From Alphaproteobacteria bacterium (lineage in GTDB: Bacteria > Pseudomonadota > Alphaproteobacteria > Rickettsiales > UBA8987), in assembly GCA_030429625.1 (NCBI GenBank), contig JAUIFA010000001.1, positions 364,713 to 428,712 of the forward strand: a stretch of DNA of 64,000 nt, given 5' to 3'. This document shows, piece by piece, positions 46,842 through 54,413 of this stretch. A model generated the notes under the pieces. It saw nothing but the letters and a program-made list of their open reading frames with translations. It searched no databases and had not been told where the DNA came from. The stretch's first letter is position 1, and every line of letters starts with the position of its first letter. Made by a program: the position numbers and the translations under genes.

Positions 46842-47654
46842 GTGGCTATAGTTACATTAAATCAATCAGTTAATATGGCAAATAATAATGGGTTTTATGT
46901 GGTGGGGAATGATAGCCTTATTAGCGCAACAAACTCTTTAATTATCCTGCAATCGCCAACAGGGACAATTCAGCATTATAAAGGTATATTTGAAGGTAAC
47001 TTTTTGATTGGGTTCATCAATGGAACGCTAACCGGATTTACAGAATATCAATCGAATGGAACAACACTAATATCAGACTCCACAGGGTTTAGTGTTCCCT
47101 ATGATGTTTATTTTTCCTATGCGGAGGCAAACGACTCTTTTGGGTTGCGACAATATGCATTGTCTGGCAATGACTTTATAATAGGAAGTAGTGAAGCAGA
47201 TACATTAATTGGGGCTAATGGTGATGATGATATCCGGGCAGGTTCAGGCAATGATTGGATTCAGCTTGATGGAGGTAATGATATTTTTGCCAATGGTAAT
47301 CAAGGTAATGATACCGTGCATGGTGGACAAAATAATGACATACTTTATGGGGAAACAGGGGATGATTTTCTTTATGGAGATAAAGGAAATGATACTATTG
47401 CCGGAGGTAGCGGAGGTGATATTTTTGTTTTTACTCATGATAGTGGTGTGGATGTAATTACAGATTTTATTTCTGGGGACATTTTACAAATAAAAAATAA
47501 TATTAACGACACAGGCATTGTAGATTTTTCTTCGTTACAGAATAATATTATCGTTACTGATAACGGGCTAGAAATTAATTTAGGAAATGAAAATAATATC
47601 ACACTCTCTGGGGTGTTTAATTTAGACAGCTTTGACGTGGTTTTCTTTAGTTAG
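46842..47654 (+). CDS. Small RTX (calcium-binding repeat) exoprotein
   Basis: A 270-residue protein. Residues 1-105 form a beta-rich domain I do not recognise. Residues about 110-195 hold RTX nonapeptides (GSSEADTLIGANGDDDIRAG, GNDTVHGGQNNDILYG), which bind calcium outside the cell. The end (LGNENNITLSGVFNLDSFDVVFF) matches the end of the serralysin in this island, a likely type I secretion signal region. Start GTG at 46842 lies six bases after AAGGAG; TTG at 46836 abuts it. It follows the structured RNA. Confidence 0.85.
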   Translation: MAIVTLNQSVNMANNNGFYVVGNDSLISATNSLIILQSPTGTIQHYKGIFEGNFLIGFINGTLTGFTEYQSNGTTLISDSTGFSVPYDVYFSYAEANDSFGLRQYALSGNDFIIGSSEADTLIGANGDDDIRAGSGNDWIQLDGGNDIFANGNQGNDTVHGGQNNDILYGETGDDFLYGDKGNDTIAGGSGGDIFVFTHDSGVDVITDFISGDILQIKNNINDTGIVDFSSLQNNIIVTDNGLEINLGNENNITLSGVFNLDSFDVVFFS

Positions 47655-47896
47655 GAGAGTGAATAATAAGCATATGCACAATCCTAAACAGATTATGACG
47701 AAATGTCATATAATAATAGTAAGCTTGGGATTAATGTTCTAGGTAGGGGTTAGGCGATGGCCTGTTTATAGTGTATATCTGACGCTATGTCTTAATCTGA
47801 CATTTTGTCCGATAGAATAAATAATAGTTTCTTATCTAAAACTAGCCGTAAAGAAAAAGATGTGCCATAAATAATCCAGAGAAAAGGCATATTTTT

Positions 47897-49429
47897 ATGA
47901 ATAAGCAGAATACAACAACCATAAAATCGGTTCTTGAACAGGCACAAGAGCAAGAAGATTTGGCAAATCTACAAGAGGCGTTATCCTTATATAACTTAGT
48001 ATTAAATAACAAACCACAGCACCCACAGGCCTTATTTAAGAAGGGTAAGGTACTTATTTCATTAAAAGAATACGCACAGGCGATTGATGTATTAAATACA
48101 TTACTGTCACTCAAGATCGTTAACGAAGAAGAGATCATATACGTAAACATTGCCGACGCATATACATTGTCCCGTCAACCAGACAAAGCAATAACTTATT
48201 ATAAAAAGGCCATAAAACATAATCCATTATACACCGCACCCTATGTGCCGTGCATTAGTTTGATGGAACAATTAGGGAAAACCGACGCAGCGGAAGATAT
48301 TGTTAATGAAGCATTAAAACAGCTGCCAGAAAACTCAGACATACATTTTCTGAAAGGAAAGCTTTCCGCTCGAAGGAAAGACTTTAGTGCCGCAGAGACT
48401 TCTTATGAACATGCTATGGCATTAGGCTTACACGAACGGACAAAACATTTTATTCTTTCAGAACTGGCCATCGTAAAAGAAAAGCTGGGTCAATATGATG
48501 AGGCCATGGAGCTGATAAAGAAAGGGCAGGAATATGCCTCTCAAACAGCGGATGTTCGTCATCTAAGAACAGACATAAATAGCGACGATTTTATTGAACA
48601 AACTACAAAATGGCTGGAGACTAACCCAAAGATCCAATGGGCAGAAGCGGATTTCCTAGACAAACCTCCGGTTTTTTTAGTAGGTTTCCCTCGCTCCGGC
48701 ACAACTCTGATGGAGCAAATTCTGTTTGCACACCCTAATCTGACTGTTACCGATGAATTGCAGGTTCTTCCGGCAAAGTTTTTTCACACAAGCGACATTC
48801 TTGGACGCCCTATCGCCTACCCTAAAGATTATGGGTCTCTTAGTCATGCTGAAATTACAAAGTGGAGGGCAGAATATTTCGCCGGAATGTACAGAATGCT
48901 TGATGGTGTTGACACAAATCTACGGATTGTTGACAAAAACCCGATGTCACTCCTATACCTTGCGGTTATTAAACGATTCTTTCCCGATGCACCGGTTATA
49001 ATGATGCTACGTGACCCGCGAGATGTCTGTTTGAGTTGTTTTTTCCAGAATTTTGCCCCCAACAGCGATACCATACATTTCTATAGCTTAGAAGACACAG
49101 CAAAATATTATGCCAAGGTGATGGAGTTATATCTAAAATTCCGCAATCATCTCTCTCTTAATATTCTGGAAGTCCGGTATGAAGATCTGTGTTACGACAT
49201 GGCTGCTAAAACTCGCAGCATTATTGATTTTATAGAGGAACCTTGGGACGATAATGTGCTGCAATATAATGCCTCGGAGAATCAACGATACATCAAAACA
49301 CCCAGCTACGAAGCAGTTAGCCAGCCTATCAACACCAAAGCTATTGGCAAATGGAAACATTACGAAAAATATTTCGAAGCCACCACCCCAATATTAGAGC
49401 CCTATATTAAAGAATTTGGTTATAAGTAA
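47897..49429 (+). CDS. TPR and sulfotransferase fusion protein
   Basis: A 510-residue protein. Residues about 1-240 are TPR repeats (ALSLYNLVLNNKPQHPQALF, KAITYYKKAIKHNPLYTAP). The sulfotransferase domain begins near 260 with VFLVGFPRSGTTLMEQ, the loop binding the sulfate donor PAPS; MMLRDPRDVCLSCFFQ carries the 3'-phosphate binding region. It has no signal peptide. The 242 bases before it are AT-rich with no other gene. The target is unknown; it may modify a surface glycan or protein made from the island. Confidence 0.88.
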   Translation: MNKQNTTTIKSVLEQAQEQEDLANLQEALSLYNLVLNNKPQHPQALFKKGKVLISLKEYAQAIDVLNTLLSLKIVNEEEIIYVNIADAYTLSRQPDKAITYYKKAIKHNPLYTAPYVPCISLMEQLGKTDAAEDIVNEALKQLPENSDIHFLKGKLSARRKDFSAAETSYEHAMALGLHERTKHFILSELAIVKEKLGQYDEAMELIKKGQEYASQTADVRHLRTDINSDDFIEQTTKWLETNPKIQWAEADFLDKPPVFLVGFPRSGTTLMEQILFAHPNLTVTDELQVLPAKFFHTSDILGRPIAYPKDYGSLSHAEITKWRAEYFAGMYRMLDGVDTNLRIVDKNPMSLLYLAVIKRFFPDAPVIMMLRDPRDVCLSCFFQNFAPNSDTIHFYSLEDTAKYYAKVMELYLKFRNHLSLNILEVRYEDLCYDMAAKTRSIIDFIEEPWDDNVLQYNASENQRYIKTPSYEAVSQPINTKAIGKWKHYEKYFEATTPILEPYIKEFGYK

Positions 49430-49446
49430 ATAACCCTTATAGCATC

Positions 49447-52143
49447 CTATAAAGCAAAATCTGACTCTATGTGAGCAAATGTATTAAAATCCACTCCATC
49501 ATTATAGTCACTTAGCCCCTGACCAATCCCTCCAGCCTTTACTGAAAGATTTACTGTGGCCTTATTGGAATATAGCCCTTCTGAATCATAAAAATTATAG
49601 GTAAAGCTATCACTACCAACAAAACCATTGTCTGGTATGTATGTAATTGTTCCATTTCCATTATCAATCAATGTTCCGTGGGAAACATTCCCTATATTAA
49701 GGCTATTAGGGTCAACAAAACCATCTTCAAGATCATAGTCATTTGCAATTATATTAATGATAATTGGTATATTTGTATATGTCCCCCCAACATCATTATT
49801 TGCCACTGGAGCAGTATTAGCAAATATAAAATTATCCTCTGTAAGACTTGATGTATTTATGCCTTGCATATCGATACTAAAATCAGATTGGCTATGGGTT
49901 AATATTTCACCTGAAAATACTAGCTCGTTAAAGGATATATCAAGAGCCGATAAATCAATTACATCTTCGCTTATTGTAAATCCATAAATTACATCAACCC
50001 CTGTTGATGTAGAAGAATCAGCTATATTTTCATAAATAATAGTATCTAGAGAAGAATCAACACCACCTGTATTTATATGGTCAATGCCAGCACCTCCGTA
50101 CAAAATATCACCACCAGAGCCACCATTTAACGTATCATTCCCTAGCCCTCCTTCAAGAATATCATTTCCATCTTCCGCTAGGATAAAATCATTCCCTTCA
50201 TCTCCGTACAAAGAATCGCTCCCTTGGTTGCCCTGCAAAGTATCGTTGCCATCCCCACCATAAAGGGTATCGTTGCCTTGATGCCCGTAAATATAGTCAT
50301 TACCACCATCACCATATGCAAGATCATCACCATTTTCTGCTTGTATGGTATCATTACCGTCGTCACCGTATATGGTATCATTACCATCGTCCGCGTAAAC
50401 ATAATCATCCCCGTCTCCAGCAGAGACATAATCATCCTCTATACCGGCTGCTATCGTGTCATTACCACCAAGGCCTGCAATTACATCATCGGTATTCGTG
50501 CCATAGATATATTCGGAGGATTCTGTTCCGATTATGGTATAAATAATCGGCGCGACATCGGTATATTCCGTGCCATTCCAATACAAATAACCATCGGAGA
50601 ATCGTAATGTTTCGATGCTGGAAATCGAATCAACCCCATCGTCACCCACATTATCTGTAACGGACGTTGCGGTTATGGTATAATCCGCGATATTGCCTCT
50701 GAATATGGCCATATCTCTACCATCACCACCGGAAACAACATCATTCCCATCATTGCCATAGAGATAGTCATCCCCACCCAAACCATTAATCGTATCATTT
50801 CCTTCATTGCCATTGAGCAATTCAGACATAGAATCACCGTTTATCAGGTCAGAAGAAGTAGAACCATCTGTCACAAAGTTAGCAGCTGTTAAAGAAATTT
50901 CCTGCCAACTAATCCCTACTTTATTAAATGCAGTATCATTAAATAATAGGTACTCTACTTCGGTTAATGTATCCGTTCCGCCTGATTTAACGATTGTAGT
51001 CTGGATTTTATCAAAAAATGGATCAATGACTACAGAAGAAACACTATACTCACTATAAACCCCGCCATAAACAACCTGATCGCTATAACCATAATTGTTA
51101 TTTGCGTTATTACCTATTATGGTGTCGTTACCATTACTTTCTACAAATACACCTGTTGAGCCATTAAAATTTCCGGCGATCATATAATCATCACCGTCAC
51201 CACCATCCAGAATATCAACGCCGTTACCGCCGTCTAGAGTATCATTGCCAGCACCTCCAAGTAATGTATCATTACCTATCGTGTCATTTAGATCACCTTC
51301 AAGTAAGTCATTACCATCTCCTCCTTCTAGAAGGTCATGTCCAGTGCCACCCTGTAGTGTATCATCTCCTCCCAAACCTTCTATCGTGTCATTGCCACCC
51401 AGTGCATTGATACTATCATTGCCTGATGTACCTATCAGATGATCGTCATCCATTGTTCCAATCGTATCTTCCGTCGGTGGAGGTGGTGGTGGTGGTGGAG
51501 CTGTACTGATGTCCCAAGAATCTCCATCCCACTCATAAAATCCGTCATTAAATTGAATCTTCTCAATATGCGTAATCGTATCACTGCCTTCGTTACCATC
51601 AGAAAAATTAGTGTCTGTAACAATCACATCATTTTGACTGCCCAAGCCGGAAATACTAAAATCATTAAGATTACCGTTGAAAATGGCTACATCCGTACTC
51701 GAATCTGTATTTACACCGTCTCCATCTAAATAATCATTCCCTGCCCGGCCAGTTAATGTATCATCGCCAAGATTCCCCCTCAACGTATCATTATCATCTC
51801 CACCATCAATATTATCGCTATCTCTGCCGCCCATTAACAGATCATTACCATCCTGACCATAGATCGTATCAATTCCATGGTTTCCATTGATTTCATCGTT
51901 GCCCGTACCACCATAGATCAAATCCGCATCTTGACCACCCTTGATGGTGTCGTCCCCGGCACCTCCTAATAATGTATCATTACCCTTATTGCCATTGATC
52001 CAATCATTCCCGGCACCTCCATCAATGTAATCATTGCCATCAAAACCTTTTAATGTATCGTTTCCACCAAGGCCATAAATGGTATCATTCTGTGCACTGC
52101 CTTCTATTAATTCACTGTTTGCGGTTCCATTAAATATTGGCAT
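49447..52143 (-). CDS. Large RTX protein with cadherin-like domain
   Basis: An 898-residue exoprotein, start MPIFNGTANSELIEG at 52143 with AGGAGGG six bases upstream. Four RTX blocks are separated by three copies of a 50-60-residue unit ending IEKIQFNDGFYEWDGDSW or similar (near 210, 415 and 530). A poly-Pro linker follows the first. After the last block comes a cadherin/VCBS-like beta domain (about 785-875; TAPVANNDV, NGTITYIPDNGFVGSDSFTY). The end SDFAL fits type I secretion signals. It converges on the sulfotransferase gene. No secretion genes are near. Confidence 0.85.
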   Translation of the reverse strand: MPIFNGTANSELIEGSAQNDTIYGLGGNDTLKGFDGNDYIDGGAGNDWINGNKGNDTLLGGAGDDTIKGGQDADLIYGGTGNDEINGNHGIDTIYGQDGNDLLMGGRDSDNIDGGDDNDTLRGNLGDDTLTGRAGNDYLDGDGVNTDSSTDVAIFNGNLNDFSISGLGSQNDVIVTDTNFSDGNEGSDTITHIEKIQFNDGFYEWDGDSWDISTAPPPPPPPPTEDTIGTMDDDHLIGTSGNDSINALGGNDTIEGLGGDDTLQGGTGHDLLEGGDGNDLLEGDLNDTIGNDTLLGGAGNDTLDGGNGVDILDGGDGDDYMIAGNFNGSTGVFVESNGNDTIIGNNANNNYGYSDQVVYGGVYSEYSVSSVVIDPFFDKIQTTIVKSGGTDTLTEVEYLLFNDTAFNKVGISWQEISLTAANFVTDGSTSSDLINGDSMSELLNGNEGNDTINGLGGDDYLYGNDGNDVVSGGDGRDMAIFRGNIADYTITATSVTDNVGDDGVDSISSIETLRFSDGYLYWNGTEYTDVAPIIYTIIGTESSEYIYGTNTDDVIAGLGGNDTIAAGIEDDYVSAGDGDDYVYADDGNDTIYGDDGNDTIQAENGDDLAYGDGGNDYIYGHQGNDTLYGGDGNDTLQGNQGSDSLYGDEGNDFILAEDGNDILEGGLGNDTLNGGSGGDILYGGAGIDHINTGGVDSSLDTIIYENIADSSTSTGVDVIYGFTISEDVIDLSALDISFNELVFSGEILTHSQSDFSIDMQGINTSSLTEDNFIFANTAPVANNDVGGTYTNIPIIINIIANDYDLEDGFVDPNSLNIGNVSHGTLIDNGNGTITYIPDNGFVGSDSFTYNFYDSEGLYSNKATVNLSVKAGGIGQGLSDYNDGVDFNTFAHIESDFAL

Positions 52144-52333
52144 CTCTTCCCTCCTGTTACACTTCTGCCTTTGCAGCAAAAGTTTCTTAATACTTTAATA
52201 AAAATATCTCTCACTGAACCATAAGTTAACTAGAATATCCCATTAGTCAATAAATTTTTAATTTAAGCGACTAGACAAACTCTTGATCCTATGGATAATA
52301 TGCGGCAGAGAGTAATAAATTTGAGATAGAGTA

Positions 52334-53737
52334 ATGCCGGCACAATTTGTTATCCCCGCATCAGAAGATAACCATAATTATCAGTGGATTAACCCATTAT
52401 TGGACAATAATAGCTGGACAGGAGATCGGCAAGGGGTTAGCCCGGGAATCATATATTATAATTTTAGTAATGATGTAGAAACTGGATATCGAGAAGCTGC
52501 CATCAGCGCCCTTCATGCCTGGAGCAACATTACTAATATAACATTTACTCAAGATGATAACGCAACTGACCAAAGAATTGTGTTTTCAAGAAGTGATTCA
52601 AATAGTTATCTAGGTATTACTGGCCATACATATAACCAGGAAACATTTTTAATTGAAGGAAGTGAAGTATTTATCTCTAATAATTACTTTCCCATTGGCT
52701 CTGATTTATCTCAAGGCACTTCTGGCTTTGTTGTTTTGCTTCATGAAATTGGACATGCATTAGGGTTAGACCATCCTAATGAAGAGTCCAATTATGCACC
52801 AGCATATGAAAGTGCCTTTCAAAATATTGACTATTCAATTATGAATTATACTTATCTAAGTGGCAACATAACCTCCGCCTATGGCAACCCAATTACCCCT
52901 CAATTTACTGATATTGCAGCCATACATTATCTCTATGGCGCGAATAATAGTTATAATGCTGGGGATACGGTCTATGAGTTTTCTGGTTCTGAAGTGATGA
53001 CCCTTTGGGATGGTGGCGGAACGGATTTGATTGATGCCTCCGGGCAAAGCGATGCGGTATATATCAACCTGAATGAGGCCGATGGGGATGCTTATAGCGT
53101 CATTGGCGACACCGCGTTCTGGATTGCCTATGGAGCCAACATTGAAAATGCTACTGGTGGGGCAGGTTATGACATCATTCTGGGCAATGCGCTGGCCAAT
53201 GAAATCCGAGGGCTTGGCGGCAGTGATATGATTTTTGCCAATGACGGGGACGATACCGTCAACGGCAATATGGATGCAGACCATATTCTGGGTGGAAACG
53301 ACAATGATTTATTACGTGGTGGCCGCGACAATGATTATATCAATGGCAATCAAGGCAGTGATTTTATTAATGGTAACCTTGGGGATGATTCTTTGCGTGG
53401 TGGACAAGATGCTGATATCCTCCACGGTGGGCAAGGCAATGACCGTATCACCGGAGACAATGGTAACGACACAATTTATGGCGATTTAGGCGACGATATC
53501 TTGTTTGGTGACAATGATCGCGATCTGTTCGTGTTTAATGCTCTAAATAGTGGCAATGATGAAATTTGGGATTTTGTCAGTGGCGTAGATCAGATCCAAT
53601 TGCTTAACTCACCTTTTGCTTATGCTTCCGATGCCCTCGCTGCCTTTTCCAACAGTGTCCTTGACCTTGGCAATGGTAACTCCATTACCCTCACCGGTGT
53701 CAGCTCTTTGGTCGAAAGTGATTTTGTGATTGGATAA
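52334..53737 (+). CDS. Serralysin-type zinc metalloprotease with RTX repeats
   Basis: A 467-residue secreted protease of the M10B family. The zinc motif HEIGHALGLDHP has His137, Glu138, His141 and His147; the Met-turn is SIMNYTY with Met170. RTX nonapeptides run from about 285 to 400 (GGSDMIFANDGDDTVNG, GDDILFGDND). The C-terminus ITLTGVSSLVESDFVIG is shared with the small RTX protein and fits a type I signal. There is no Sec signal, as usual. It diverges from the large RTX gene across 190 AT-rich bases in which I see no clear promoter. Confidence 0.92.
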   Translation: MPAQFVIPASEDNHNYQWINPLLDNNSWTGDRQGVSPGIIYYNFSNDVETGYREAAISALHAWSNITNITFTQDDNATDQRIVFSRSDSNSYLGITGHTYNQETFLIEGSEVFISNNYFPIGSDLSQGTSGFVVLLHEIGHALGLDHPNEESNYAPAYESAFQNIDYSIMNYTYLSGNITSAYGNPITPQFTDIAAIHYLYGANNSYNAGDTVYEFSGSEVMTLWDGGGTDLIDASGQSDAVYINLNEADGDAYSVIGDTAFWIAYGANIENATGGAGYDIILGNALANEIRGLGGSDMIFANDGDDTVNGNMDADHILGGNDNDLLRGGRDNDYINGNQGSDFINGNLGDDSLRGGQDADILHGGQGNDRITGDNGNDTIYGDLGDDILFGDNDRDLFVFNALNSGNDEIWDFVSGVDQIQLLNSPFAYASDALAAFSNSVLDLGNGNSITLTGVSSLVESDFVIG

Positions 53738-54023
53738 AAAACAAAACATCAGATATTACTTCCAGAGGAATTTTTTACGTGCAGACCTGATGGCACATTC
53801 TTGTATTAAATTTAGGGGGTGCCGGGGGTGGATTATTACAGGACTTTTATTGATAGTAACTATGTAGATGTTATTGTAGTATCTGCAGGTTTAGAATTAT
53901 GTGTAGTAAAAAATAAATGTATATTTTGCTAGCATCAAAAAACCATTTGGTGGTACAGTTGGTGGTATAAATATTTTTCTGATTTTATGATATTATCATT
54001 TATCAATATGTTAATATAATAAA

Positions 54024-54085
54024 TCGAGTCCTGCCTGCGAGCCAAAATTCCCTCCAAACACATCCAATAAAGTCCAATTTTCTTT
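54024..54085 (+). repeat. Right attachment site of the island
   Basis: A 62 bp copy of 41152-41214 with one G missing in the tRNA acceptor part, so it does not make a tRNA. The 286 bases between the serralysin stop and this site hold no gene; they contain two GGTGGTA motifs near 53950-53970 that match copies beside the integrase. Confidence 0.95.
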
Positions 54086-54138
54086 TCCACGTAATTTTTT
54101 ATAATGTATGGGAGAGTTTTGAAGAATTTTGTATTAAT

Positions 54139-54363
54139 CTAATGTTTGAAGAAATAGTAATAGACTAATGGTGCCCAGATGAAAGTGGTGGTAAGCGTCC
54201 CTTTAACAGTCTGGTAGATAATCCAGATGACAAAGGCTTTCTTGCCTAGTTTGGCGGTTTTGCTCTTAAAAAATCCTTTTTTAACGTCTTCTTTGTTTTC
54301 CTCATCAACAGGATTATCTATTTTGAGATCCACTTCGTTCATTTTATCATTGACTTTATGCAT
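54139..54363 (-). CDS. Hypothetical small membrane protein
   Basis: A 74-residue protein. The first 45 residues are charged (VDEENKEDVKKGFFKSK); the last 30 are hydrophobic (AFVIWIIYQTVKG, then TTTFIWAPLVYYYFF), giving one long or two short membrane segments. Family unknown. It is the first chromosomal gene after the island and diverges from ccsBA, 50 bases away. Confidence 0.6.
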   Translation of the reverse strand: MHKVNDKMNEVDLKIDNPVDEENKEDVKKGFFKSKTAKLGKKAFVIWIIYQTVKGTLTTTFIWAPLVYYYFFKH

Positions 54364-54413
54364 TAAAAAACCATCTTTCTACCAGCTATAAAAAATAAGA
54401 TATAGGCGATGCT

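Larger units (their letters stand above)
41152..54085. mobile_element. 12.9 kb satellite-like genomic island in tRNA-Asn
   Basis: Bounded by 62-63 bp direct repeats formed from the tRNA-Asn 3' end, with a tyrosine integrase immediately inside the left end. The left 4 kb (integrase, coupled unknown, AlpA-like regulator, primase-helicase) has the layout of P4-like satellites; SIR2, three RTX/metalloprotease genes and a TPR-sulfotransferase are cargo. No structural phage, conjugation or secretion genes are seen. No third copy of the repeat lies inside, so a single integration is the simplest reading. Confidence 0.9.

Noticed and set aside
46640..46873. 77-codon open frame across the structured RNA
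   Set aside because: It runs through three hairpins and the terminator, has no ribosome site or family likeness, and overlaps the real RTX start in another frame.
50160..50460. Short regular repeats resembling a CRISPR array
   Set aside because: They are 27-base periodic codons for RTX nonapeptides inside an open frame; no unique spacers.
50224..50607. Plus-strand frames across the large RTX gene
   Set aside because: Mirror frames of repetitive coding sequence on the other strand.
53738..54023. Gene in the stretch after the serralysin
   Set aside because: No frame with a start, ribosome site or family likeness; only integrase arm-like motifs seen.
41152..54085. Two tandem elements instead of one
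   Set aside because: No third copy of the att repeat and no second integrase inside.
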